From NCBI GenBank assembly GCA_011800155.1, contig CM022368.1:2542001-2606000 (forward strand): a stretch of 64,000 nt of DNA. Direction: 5' to 3'. Positions 51,737-62,016 of this stretch are shown here, piece by piece. A program made the position numbers and the translations under genes. Position 1 is the stretch's first letter, and the number at the start of each line of letters is the position of its first letter. This stretch comes from Flammulina velutipes. Lineage: Eukaryota; Basidiomycota; Agaricomycetes; Agaricales; Physalacriaceae. The notes beneath the pieces are model-generated. The model was not told the origin of the DNA and did no database searches. It worked only from the letters and a program-made list of their open reading frames with translations.

Positions 51737-53650
51737 ATGCTCGTCCTATTCGAAACAGCGATGGGCTACTGCCTCTTCAAAATGTCAAAGTCTGCGACGC
51801 CGGAGGACGCTGACCTCTGGAAAGAATTCGAGAGTCCGGAAAAGGCCAACAGCCTGTGCGTACATCTCTCTGGCCGTCGTCCTCTAACTGAGCTTCATTT
51901 CTAGTCTCAAATTAAAAGCTATTCACCGATTTACAACAACGGCGACAGCAGTAGAAGACATGACCGCGCTACAGGACGGAAAACTCGGTCCTGGCCTGAA
52001 AAAGTTCCTTACCGACCAAGTGCTCACCAAGGGCAAAGGCAAGGACAGCCTTGTCGTAGCAGAACCCGGAATTGGTGCGCTACTTGTTTTTATTCATTTC
52101 AGACCGCTCATGCATCTTTTCTGCAGGTAATGCCATCAAGGAGACTCTCAATATCAAGGCTTCGTACAGTGTTGCTGGACTCGACCTTTTCCGTGGCATA
52201 CGAAGTCAGCTTGCGACTCTCCTCGACGGCCTCGATCCCAAAGATCTTTCTACCATGAGCTTGGGTCTCAGCCATTCATTATCTCGGTAAGAATTTCAAA
52301 ATCACCTTCTCAGTCCAGCGCTCACATCCTCCAGCTTTAAAATAAAATTCTCACCTGACAAGGTGGACACCATGATCGTCCAGGCTATTGCTCTTCTCGA
52401 TGACCTCGACAAAGAAATCAACATCTACGCCATGCGAGTAAAGGAATGGTACGGATGGCATTTTCCCGAACTCGCAAAAATAATCGTCGACAACATGGCC
52501 TACGCCAAAGTCATCCGCGCAATGGGCTTCCGTACCAACGCCTCCTCCACCTCATTTGCCGCCATTCTCCCCGAAGAGCTCGAGGCCGCCGTCAAAGCTG
52601 CCGCCGAAATATCCATGGGCACAGAAATTTCCGACACCGACATTGCCCACATAAATTCTCTATGTGAACAAGTCATCTCCATCTCTACGTATCGCACGCA
52701 ACTCTCCGAATACCTCCGCAATCGTATGAACGCGATAGCTCCCAATCTCACAGCTCTCGTAGGAGAACTTGTAGGCGCACGCCTTATCAGTCACGCTGGA
52801 AGCTTGATGAACCTTGCCAAACACCCGGCGAGTACCGTTCAGATCCTCGGTGCAGAGAAAGCTCTCTTCCGAGCCCTCAAGACCAAACACGATACCCCCA
52901 AGTACGGTCTGATCTTCCATGCTTCCCTCATCGGCCAAGCAGCACCAAAACACAAGGGCAAGGTATGTATCTTTCATGTATCGTATCTCTCCGGGCTCAC
53001 GCCTCTCAGATGGCCCGTATGGTTGCAACCAAAGCAGCACTATCAATACGTGTCGACGCCCTCTCCGACTCTGACGGCAAATCGGAATCCGACGCACCGT
53101 CAATAGGATTGGCGCACCGCGCGAAACTCGAGTCGAAACTGCGATCACTCGAGTACGAGAAGGACGCGTCGGGCGTGCGTCGCTTCGCTGGAAACGGCAA
53201 GCAACAGCAGCGTTTCGATATGTCTGGGGACACCAAGACATATAACACGCAAGCGGATTTCGTGTCTACCCAACGAGACGACCCCATGGAGACTGCAGTC
53301 AAAGCAGTACTAGACGTGAAGGAGGAGAAGCGCAAGGCGAAAGAGGAGCGGAAGGCAAAGAAGCAGGCTGAAAAGTCCAAGGACACCGATGCTGACGGTG
53401 ACGTAACGATGGGTGGTGTCGATTCGAACGACAAGAAGGAGAAGAAGCGTAAGAGGAGGGAGAGTGAGGCGGTGGTGGAGGTGCCCAAACAGGTATGTTG
53501 CATGATTTGTTGCAGTAATTTGCATCTAATGTTTTACAGGAGACTGAGGAAGAAAGAAAAGCAAGAAAGAAGGCTAAGAAGACCGAGAAGGCAGCAGTCG
53601 AGGCGAGCGGTGACTCACCGAAGAAGAAAAAGAAGAAGTCTGCGGAGTAG
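51737..53650 (+). CDS. NOP58: box C/D snoRNP core protein Nop58
   Basis: Paralogue and partner of Nop56 in C/D snoRNPs. It starts [20 protein letters not shown], typical of Nop58. Later parts are [118 protein letters not shown] and [14 protein letters not shown]. The C-terminal tail is Lys/Glu-rich with [20 protein letters not shown] and [12 protein letters not shown], stop at 53648-53650. Six or so introns, all short, too short to host a box C/D snoRNA as animal NOP56/NOP58 introns do. Confidence 0.97.
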
Positions 53651-53890
53651 GGCACCCCGCAATTATCTTGTTGTATCTACTTTTTAATTTAATGGTATTG
53701 TACATACTGTAATTCCACGGCATTATATCCAGGGCAGCTGGTAAAGATGCGGGCTGAATCTAAGTCGTGGCGTCGCAAGAAGCATGTCTTACCTATCGCT
53801 GTCGGGAGAAAATCAACCTCTGCCTACTTGAAATCTGTATCATAAGATTATGTCGATGTCTGTGTATTTATGCGCATGGTCCCACAAGTT

Positions 53891-55441
53891 TCATGCTAAT
53901 AAAAACTGTACACACGACAATATGATATACAAGAGGGAAGATGCGAGCACTAGCAGGACAAAGACGCCATAGCCGGGCCGTCCCATCTTTATGGCATCGC
54001 GAAGGACAGATTCCAGGTCTTTAGCCATAGCGTCCATACTGAACAGCGAACGAGCGCGGTCCTTTGCCCTAACGGACAGCTCTATCCTCTCCTCCGCACT
54101 CAACGCATCGATCTCTTTCATAGCTTGAGTCCACTGGTCAATTTCTGGTGGTCGCAACCATCCAGTTCGTGCGTCCGGTGGTTCGTCCACGACACTTTCC
54201 GCAGGACCGCCAGAATTGCACGCTAGTATCGGTATCCCTCCAATCATGCCCTCAACTGGTCCTATCCCAAAGTGTTCATTCGCAGGGGTATAGAGCAGTG
54301 CGAGTGTGTTGGGACTGCAGAGTAGAGCCGTTCGCTGGGTCATGGTAAAGTTGAGAAGGAAGAGAATGTCGGGATTGTCAGGGGTCATGTTCAGTGGAGG
54401 GATGTTCGTCCGTGAAGAGGTAGGTGCGATGACATTGTAGGTCAAAGAGTGTGCCTTTGCCAAGTCAATGAGAGAATACAAGGTCATCATGTTGTCCTCT
54501 ACTCTGGGATCGTAGCCGCCTGCGACGACTAGACGTGGTCTTGGAGATATGTCGTGAACGACCTTGGCAAAAGCAGACACGGCAAGGGCAGCATTTTTCT
54601 TTGCCTCGAATCGGTTGAGTGAGATGAAGGAGGGACGCGAGGATATCACTTGGATGATTTCTGGCGCGGACACGTCGACGGTCGCTTCGTACGCGTCAAT
54701 GTTGATTCCAGGATAGATGACTCGAGGCTGTACAGCGATAGTTGGAAAGTATGCCTTGAACACGGTCGCTGTGAAGCGGGAATTTGCAAGGATGATATCC
54801 GACTGGCCTGTATCAAGTTTAGCGACAATGGTTGCGCACCATTGGAAACGTACGTGTTGTAAACTCTTCCAACCAGTCCATTGGCCAGCGATAGATGCGT
54901 TTCAGCAAATTGCCCCTCCCTCTCATTTGTCCTTCGACGTATGCCCCGTTTGCTAGCAGTTTATCGGGGAAATGGCAATAGAATACAACGCGCTTTCTAG
55001 CCAGTAAGCGTAAAAGAGGGATGCATGTCGACAGCTGGTCAACGAAATAGACATCGTATTCCGGTGCAGATGGACTGAGGATGTGGGCAGTGAGATGTAT
55101 CTGGCTGAGGTGCGCGAACAGAATGTGTAGTTTTCCACGCAGAGAACGAGGAAAGGGAGGAGAGACGGCGTGCACTGTCAGAGTACCTATTCTGTTCAGT
55201 TCAGTGTACGTTCTGTGGCAATGAATAAGTGAGCGTACCGTCTCTTGTTTCTTCAAAACAATGGTTGGCATCGTGGTGGCTTGTGTAGATTGCAACAGAA
55301 TGGCCCAGCTTTTGCAGTCCAAGCGCAGCGTCGACAACGAGTCTCTCAGCGCCGCCTGTAACAATTGTTATCAGTCCATACAGCGCAGCAAAGGCTCTTG
55401 TTACCTATTCCAAGGTCAGGATGGATGAACGCAACTTGCAT
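53891..55441 (-). CDS. ALG2: ALG2 mannosyltransferase, copy 2
   Basis: Second full-length ALG2 homologue, on the opposite strand to copy 1. It starts [20 protein letters not shown] at 55441, with the same intron positions as copy 1. All the GT-B/GT4 parts listed for copy 1 are present, including [18 protein letters not shown]. In the last about 290 residues I count roughly two dozen differences from copy 1 (about 92% identity by eye), clustered at the extreme C-terminus (copy 1 ends SFIRSIST, copy 2 SCVQFLLA). No internal stop or frameshift in the exons; its 46-nt intron at about 54809-54854 contains a stop in the read-through frame, so it must be spliced. About 100 bp upstream of the start also matches copy 1. 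Confidence 0.92.
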
Positions 55442-55624
55442 AGAAGTATGATGATACCCGGGTCCACTTTAACTTTCTACCACCGACATGCATGTCCAAT
55501 AATCCAAGTCCTACTTGTGGACAATTGGAATCGCTCTACCTTGAAGTACCTATTTATATTGACACCAAAATCTGTTTCGTAGGAGCGATTCGCCGTCCTG
55601 GACCACCCAAGAGCCTCTGTTAAA

Positions 55625-56624
55625 ATGACACCGCCACTCAGCTTATCCGAAATATTTCTTTCCCCAAATCTTGGTTCTGCAGAGCCGCAATGCATTATAG
55701 AGGCTTTTGACGCACGTCTGATTAATGGGCGTCCGTCAACGTGTCACTGACCCTCCTTCAGCCAATGGACGCGATGGAATATGGTCTAGGTCTCGAGCGT
55801 GGCTGGCTCATCGACCTCTTGTCGAAGACAAGCGAGTACTCAGACCTTATCTGGGACAACAGTGAGTTTTGCGATATTCTGTGTTCTTCCTTCTTTCTTT
55901 CGTTGACCAAGACGACAGTGGACAGCCAAATCTATGAGCATCTCATGTGGAGTCGAATGGCGCTTCTCCCAGAGCCAGATGTTGTCACTAAAGTTGGTAA
56001 CCTCTTTCGCCGAAACTTTCTGGAGTGCTCGATGCAAGAACGAACTCATTTCCTAGAGGTTTGTTGCTCTCTGCTCAAGGCGCGGTCACCTGACTTTGCA
56101 AACGACAGGTCTTGCCCTTCACTGAATACACGTATACGGTTCTTCCGGTATGCGTACCCAGACAGCTTCCCCTCTATGCCAAGGACTCGGACGCACAACC
56201 CATCTATGAGCCTCTCACCATCCGCTCCAAGCTCCATCCCTGTTTCCTAGTCGGCAGGACCGCTTACTATGGTGCTAAACAATATCCTCATTCGCGAATC
56301 GTCCTTGACGACGACACGTTCTGTCATGTTGCGGGTGCCAATATCGACGGATTTGGCTTAGTTCCAAGGAAGTGGCTGGGCGAAGACTCGCCGAAATACG
56401 ACAACCGCCCCCTTATATTCTACAAGCAGGAAGATCCACCATTATCAGCTCCACCCATTTCTGTTGTCAACAGGTTCAGTGCATCTACGACTCCGCAAAC
56501 AAAGGGCTCCAACGGAAATGTGACATGGAAGAAGACATCTGCCAGCGCACAAAAGGTCGTCCCGATGGTCCCAACGACGCATGTTGACGTGGGCGTTGGT
56601 ACGGACCCTGTCGATGAGACCTAA
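55625..56624 (+). CDS. unrecognised paralogue family, copy B
   Basis: Relative of copies A and C with the same exon plan: MTPPLSLSEIFLSPN to AFD, PMDAMEYGLGLERGWLIDLL to WDN, MDSQIYEHLMWSRMALLPE to THFLE, and VLPFTEYTYTVLPV to the end. The first intron (55712-55761) starts GCACGT where copies A and C have GTATGT and GTCCGT, so it must use a GC donor if the gene is to be read correctly. The C-terminal part is shorter and different from that of A and C, ending THVDVGVGTDPVDET. Coding frames are otherwise open. It faces ALG2 copy 2 head-to-head (183 bp) and converges on copy C (106 bp between stop codons). Confidence 0.65.
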
Positions 56625-56730
56625 CACATTAAGTATTGCCAATACTCTGCGGCAGAATAATCCTCATTTCGCGTGATCATACGAAAAATATGAACACCAC
56701 TTCTCATATTTTGCAAGATACAGAACAAGC

Positions 56731-57818
56731 TTATGAGTTTGTATTTTTGGAGAGCCACGCCCTATCCACAATGCCCGTACCAACCCCTATATCTTCATAC
56801 GACTTCAACATCATTGGTGCGTGTGCGATATTTGAGGCTGGTGTCAGAACTCGTAGTGGTTCTTCACCGCTCTTCTTGTCAGGCCTCAGACTCTTCAGCG
56901 TTTCGGGCTTGGGCTTCTCTTTGAAAGCTCTCAGGCTAAACTCCTGCTTATTGACATCACTGGCCTGATTTACTCCAGAAATGGCTGGCATTGAGGATGA
57001 TGGATCTAACAATGAGTCCTTGGCCAATACAAGGGGCCGATTGTCGTATTTCGGAGAGTCTTCGCCCAGCCACGCCATTGGCACAGCGTTGAAGCCGTGG
57101 ACATTGGCGAACGAAACCCGAGCGTATGTTTCGTCGTCGAGCACGTTACGAGTATGAGGGTGGTGCATGGTGCCGTAGTAAGCAGTTTTGTCGATTAGAA
57201 AACAGGGATGGAGTTTGGAGCGAATGGTGAGGGGCTCGTAGACGGGCTGCGCGCCAGAGACCTTCGTATATAAAGGCATCTGTTCGGGCATGCATATCGG
57301 AAGAAGCGTGTACGTGTAATCCGTGAAGGGCAAGGCCTGTCATTTGTGAAGTCAGGTGACCGCGCTCTGAGCAAAGACACGACATACCTCCAAGAAATGA
57401 GTGCGTTCTTGCATAGAACACTCATCAAAGTTGTGACGGAGTAGGCTTTCAACTTTGGCTACAATATCTGGCTCCGGAAGGAGCGCCATACGACTCGACA
57501 TGAGGTGTTCATAAACATCGCTATTCACTTTTATCTCGGTCAACGGAAGGGAAGTAAGAGCACAGAATATCCGACAGCTCACTATCATCCCAGATGAGGT
57601 CCGAGTATTTACTTGTCCTCGACAAGAGGTCGATGAGCCAGCCACGCTCGACACCTAAACCATATTCTATTGCGTCCATTGGCTGATGGAAGGTCAGTAA
57701 ATGTTTACAGACGCTCATTAAAGAAACGGACGTCGAAGGCCTTTATCAAGCACTTTGGCTCGCTGCGACCAAAATGCGGAGAAAGAAAGATATCTGATAA
57801 TTCGAGGCGATTTGCCAT
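56731..57818 (-). CDS. unrecognised paralogue family, copy C
   Basis: Third member of the family of copies A and B. Start at 57818 (MANRLELSDIFLSPHFGRSE); intron with GTCCGT donor; PMDAIEYGLGVERGWLIDLL; second intron; MNSDVYEHLMSSRMALLPEP to THFLE; then VLPFTDYTYTLLPICMPEQM to the end. The middle has EPLTIRSKLHPCFLIDKTAY, VLDDETYARV and WLGEDSPKYDNRPLVL. The C-terminal part is Lys/Ser/Pro rich and ends YEDIGVGTGIVDRAWLSKNT, resembling the end of copy A more than that of B. Frames are open throughout, so it may be functional. Confidence 0.7.
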
Positions 57819-58320
57819 GGAAGAGAGCCGGCCGTTCTTCTCGAAGTCGCCCCGTGCTTCAGGATAGATATATCCTTTTTTCCGCGGAAGAATTTGGATG
57901 ATATAGTTCTCGGCTTCTCTCCGTATGTTTACAGTCTAAGAAACTGTAAGCGATACGCGTCGTTGGCGTACTGCCTGCGAGACACCGTAAGCGAATATTC
58001 ATACTACCAGCGAGAAAAATTCTCTACCTGAATCTTGGGGACGAGCTGTTGCTAAAGATGTCCTCTCGCGATACCTAAATACCTTATGATATCGCTCACT
58101 ATGGCAGGATATGTGGAATAACCTAAGTTAAAGGAGGTAGGTGGTTGACAGGCGATCGGTAATTGCCGCGATTGTACTTGGACTTCAACCGTCTTCATCG
58201 TCAGTAATTGTCAACATTCATCCAATCCCGGCGCCGTAATTACGAGGTCTATGCTTCGAATTCATTCAACGATGGGCTATAAAGTCGTCGTGTCCAGCGA
58301 TACCCCAACGACGCCAGAAA
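57819..58320. other. intergenic region, copy C / P450 relic
   Basis: Upstream flank of copy C (minus) and of the P450 relic (plus). A TATAAAG at 58278-58284 lies 37 bp before the relic's ATG, in the position of the TATA box of the intact P450. I see no other gene. Confidence 0.55.
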
Positions 58321-59347
58321 ATGTCCTCCTTTACTATCCTCCTTGCATTCGTACTTTCTGCTGTTACCTAGGCGTTGTATAAGCGATACTCCAGGTTCTC
58401 ACTATGTGGTATCCCGGGACCCGATTCTGACTCTTTCTTATTCGGTGTGTACACCGTTTCTTGTCGCCTACGTGGACTGATTTTATCCTAGGGAATTTTA
58501 TTGAGTATCTTCGTTCTGAGGCCGGAGAGGCGCGTCAAGATGCTGTTTTTGCCATCTTCCCCGGCTGATTTTCCAATGATTTAGGCGGACTTCAAATGGC
58601 ATGACGGCGGAAGGTCGATCTGATTTCACCCCCGCCGATCTCGATACTATGCACTACCTCGGAGCCGTTGTCAAGGTGAGTTGGTAGATGACATGAGATG
58701 TTAGGTATTTTTTTCACACACTTGAACAGGAAACACTTCGCGTCCACCCCGTCGTTTACAACCAGTTCCGACAAGCTGAAAAGGATGAAGTTCTGCCTTT
58801 GCACCGTCCTATTGTCACCAAGGCGGGACGAACGCTGACGGAACTACCTATCAAGAAGGGCACGATCCTCATCGCCTCCACAGCTGGATACAATCGTCAT
58901 AAAGATGTGTTCGGCCAGGATGCTCACACCTTCAACCCTGATCGATGGCTCAAGAAGGAGACGCTCTACCAGGACGGTTCATTGCCTGGCGTCTACGCCA
59001 ATGTGTAAGGCTCCCCCTCTGTAAATCTCTGCGAGGTTGATGCTGATGAATTATGGTTCAGATTCTCCTTCGGCGGTGGAGCAAGGTCCTGCATTGGGTG
59101 GCGTTTCGCGTGAGTATCTACTCATTCTCAATACTGTTGCTTGTTCTAATCGATATCTAGTCTCTTTGAGCTCCAAGCCTTCTTCATTGAACTGGTTGGA
59201 AATTTCGAGTTCAGTCTAGCGCCCGATGTCGACCCGAAGAAAATTCGGCGGGAGGCTTGCTTCGCTATGACCCCGACTATGACAGGTGAGGAAGAGAAAG
59301 GTTCACAGCTGAAGATGACTGTCAAACTGGTATCGGAGGAAGATTGA
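58321..59347 (+). pseudogene. P450 pseudogene, truncated copy of the P450 at 39002-41271
   Basis: It begins MSSFTILLAFVLSAVT, then an in-frame TAG (58369-58371), then ALYKRYSRFSLCGIPGPDSD, where the intact gene reads VLYRRYSRFSLSGLPGPDSD. After an exon NFIEYLRSEAGE, an intron whose donor is now GC (gcgcgt), and ADFKWH, the sequence jumps to the GRSDF region far downstream; the whole central part including the I-helix (AGHETT) is missing. The rest is well kept: HPVVYNQFRQAEKDEVLPLH, NPDRWLKKETLYQDGSLPGV, the haem loop FGGGARSCIGWRFA and the end TVKLVSEED. The stop and deletion rule out a working enzyme. Confidence 0.93.
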
Positions 59348-59561
59348 CATAAACAACGACAGAAAGTAGCGTCAAGGACTCAGAGATAGCACATAATGCA
59401 ATGGTTATCTTCATTTTATTTTATCTTTTTCAACCGACGATGTACATGGCTTGACCAATTGTCATGCTAGTGTGGGACATTGAAGGTAACCGTCCACTCA
59501 GTGTCAAGGCGCTCTCGAGGCTTGACAAGAGAGGTATCAAAAGGTGCAAAGTTTAAGCATG

Positions 59562-60709
59562 CTAGAATTTGAATCGATTTGAAAACTTTTCTCTGGACTT
59601 TTGGTTCCTACGCAAGTCTTCTTCAATCAGTTTTCCTCGCAATGCGCCATGCAACGCCTTTGCGTAACCTTCACCGGCCTGAATAGCGTCTTGTTAGCAG
59701 AAGCATGGAAGTGACACGTATTTGAATACCTGCAAGAGCTCCTTGATTTGCGATAATTTCAGATCACCAGGTCCAAGAGAGCGCATCGCTTGCAGAGAGG
59801 GTTTCGAGGACGCGAACGAATAGAGAGCAAAAAGTCGGAGGGGCGATGATGCTTCTTCTTGCAGCTGTGCATCGAGGAAATGTGCCGTCGATTCCTGATT
59901 GAGATCAGAATATGTAACACGTTCATTGAGAAATGGCATACCAGGTTGAGCGTAACGGGTACTGGCCAGACATCCCTTCCGGATAGCACTTCGCCTTCGT
60001 CCCAGTAGTCCTGCAGTTCGAAATCTGCAGCAGCGTTGACCTGCCGGGTGTCGAAGCCACTGGGTCGTTCTTCATCGACATCCATATCACCAGCGCCGTC
60101 GGCTTTGCGCGCCTTGTACTCAATGTTTCGCGTTCTGGGAACTTTGGTATCCCATAATGCGGCGTGAGCTGCCATGAAGATGGCATCATAGATGTTGCCT
60201 GCGTCGGCGAGCACCACAACATCAAGGTTGAGGAGCCAGTATTTTTTTTGCGGGAGGATCGACAGATTGGATGGATGCAAGGACGGATGAGATAGCGTCT
60301 GGTGCAGAACTGTGCTTAGATCGTGCTGGAGGTCGTCTAGAGCACCAGAGGACATGTTTGGATATGCAGTGGGAGAGCTGTCTTCAAGATATGTCCATGA
60401 AGTTCTCTGCAAGGAAGATGAAAAAACGACGAACCAGGATACTGTGCAAGCTATTCTGCCATTATCTGCGCCACCGTCCTCGCTGGTTTCTACTTCTAGT
60501 TTTACGGCGGCAAGGACTTCAGTGCCGCCGCTGCCATCGTCGTTGCGTCCAATGTGGAGGCGTGCGCTGCCGTTTGCGAGGGGCGCGACGCCTGTTTCGA
60601 GTGCGATGGCTCTGTACTCGTCCAGAGAGCGTCCATCGAGTCGTCGAGCGGGATTTGAGAGCAGGCCAGCTTGAATATAGGATCTTTCAGCTTTTGAGAT
60701 TGAAGACAT
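59562..60709 (-). CDS. RRP42: exosome RNase PH-like subunit Rrp42
   Basis: Ring subunit of the RNA exosome (human EXOSC7 type), acting in 3' processing and decay of rRNA and mRNA in nucleus and cytoplasm. It starts MSSISKAERSYIQAGLLSNP, then DGRSLDEYRAIALETGVAPL, GSARLHIG and GGTEVLAAVKLEVET. Further parts are NMSSGALDDLQHDLSTVLHQ, WLLNLDVVVLADAGNIYDAI, AALWDTKVPRTRNIEY, ADFELQDYWDEGE and a second domain with FLDAQLQEEASSPLRLFALY. The last exon AGEGYAKALHGALRGKLIEE ends at 59562. Compared with the family there is an insertion (NDDGSG) before GGTEVLA. Head-to-head with the RNPS1-like gene, 60 bp between starts. Confidence 0.9.
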
Positions 60710-60769
60710 GACAGTCGAAAGGACAAGTATGCGTCTGTTTGTTCACGTCGCTCTCTGCCTTGTACCACC
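60710..60769. promoter_or_regulatory. 60-bp interval between opposing start codons, RRP42 / RNPS1-like
   Basis: Only 60 bp lie between the start codons at 60709 (minus) and 60770 (plus). Transcription start sites must lie inside the interval or overlap the opposing transcripts. No TATA box is visible. Confidence 0.6.
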
Positions 60770-61529
60770 ATGTCGCGCTCGCGTTCACCGTCTCGTGGAC
60801 GCTCGCCGTCTCCAAAGGAGCCTCGCGTTATTATCGTGTCCAATCTGACTCGCAACATTGTCCAACCACATCTCCAGGCCATCTTTTCTGCGTACGGAAC
60901 CATAACAAAAATCGACCTTCCTATATACGCAAAATGTACGCCTCTTTTTCTAATTCTATCTCAACTCTAATGCCCCCCTAGCTGGCCAAAACAAAGGAAA
61001 AGCTGCGCTTGAGTTTGCAGAAGCACCCGCAGCGCAAAAAGCTGCTTCCCACATGGATGGTGGCCAGCTCGACGGTGCCGTCGTGAAGGTTATCCTTTCC
61101 TCTGAATCCATCCGCTCTTCCTCCCCTCGCTCGCGGTCACCGCGTCCACCGCTTCGTCGTTACTCGCGCTCTCGCTCTCCGCCCCGGTACGGCCGTGGTC
61201 GTGGTCGCGGTCGTGGACTGCCAACGCGAGGACGGGACACCTATCGTGGTGGCGTCCGAAGAAGCTCGCGTTCTCGCTCCCCAATTCGTCGTCCTCCTGG
61301 TCGCCTACCTCCCAGACGCCGTTCACCCAGCTATGGACGTTACTCTTCTAGATCCAGGACCAGGTCGAGAACCAGGTCGCGTTCGAGGTCGTATTCCCGT
61401 TCGTCGAGGAGCTATTCCTCGTACAGCAGCAGGAGTCGCAGCCGCTCGTTTAGCCGGGGAAGGAGGAGCCGTAGCCGAGATGATATTAGGGATAGCAGGA
61501 GTCGGTCCAAATCACCTATGAGAGATTAA
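60770..61529 (+). CDS. RNPS1-like SR protein (RRM plus RS domain)
   Basis: RNA-binding splicing-associated protein. It starts MSRSRSPSRGRSPSPKEPRV, a short RS stretch, followed by an RRM: VIIVSNLTRNIVQPHLQAIF (RNP2-like), AYGTITKIDLP, then after an intron GQNKGKAALEFAEAPAAQKA (RNP1-like) and HMDGGQLDGAVVKVIL. The C-terminal half is a long RS/RG domain (RRYSRSRSPPRYGRGRGRGR and many SR/RS dipeptides), ending RSKSPMRD at 61529. The arrangement matches RNPS1, an exon-junction/ASAP complex member, better than canonical SR proteins. Antisense frames across the RS region are artefacts of its repetitive codons. Confidence 0.85.
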
Positions 61530-62016
61530 ACTTGTGTAAGAGCAGCAGTATGTGTGTATCTATCTTTGCAATACATTCCTGATATTCGGATAAAGCCGTT
61601 TGCTGTCTAATGTGGCGCAACATAATTTATTATTCGTCGTTGTACATGTGCGCCGGTTCTTTAAGCAGCGAGGCCGAATATCTCCTAGTCACATTTTTGC
61701 ACATGGAGATCACATTGCTTGTGAAGGTCTGGCCGGAGAACATTGTTAGGGAAGAAAGGAACGTCTACATTCACTAATAGTAGAGTATACTTCCAAGGGT
61801 AGCTACCTCGCAATTCGCGACGGTTGAGTCTTACACCACCAAGAACGCAATGAAATCCTCTTAAAAGATGAATATTCTGTAGAATCGGCACATAATGAGT
61901 GTACGGTACAGGAAATTGAACTGCGGTCGGGTCACGAGACCAAATTCAACTTGAGCTTCCACCATCATCGTCGTTGCCTCTTTGTGTCACTTCATAACAG
62001 TAATTTTCACCTCGTC
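61530..62016. other. intergenic region
   Basis: Flank between the RNPS1-like gene and the kinase-like gene (start at 62017). A minus-strand frame at 61685-61891 lacks coding character. I see no RNA gene or repeat. Confidence 0.5.

Noticed and set aside
36128..59347. Transposable element as the carrier of the duplicated block
   Set aside because: I saw no transposase, integrase or reverse transcriptase and no terminal inverted or long direct repeats at the block edges; simple segmental duplication explains the data.
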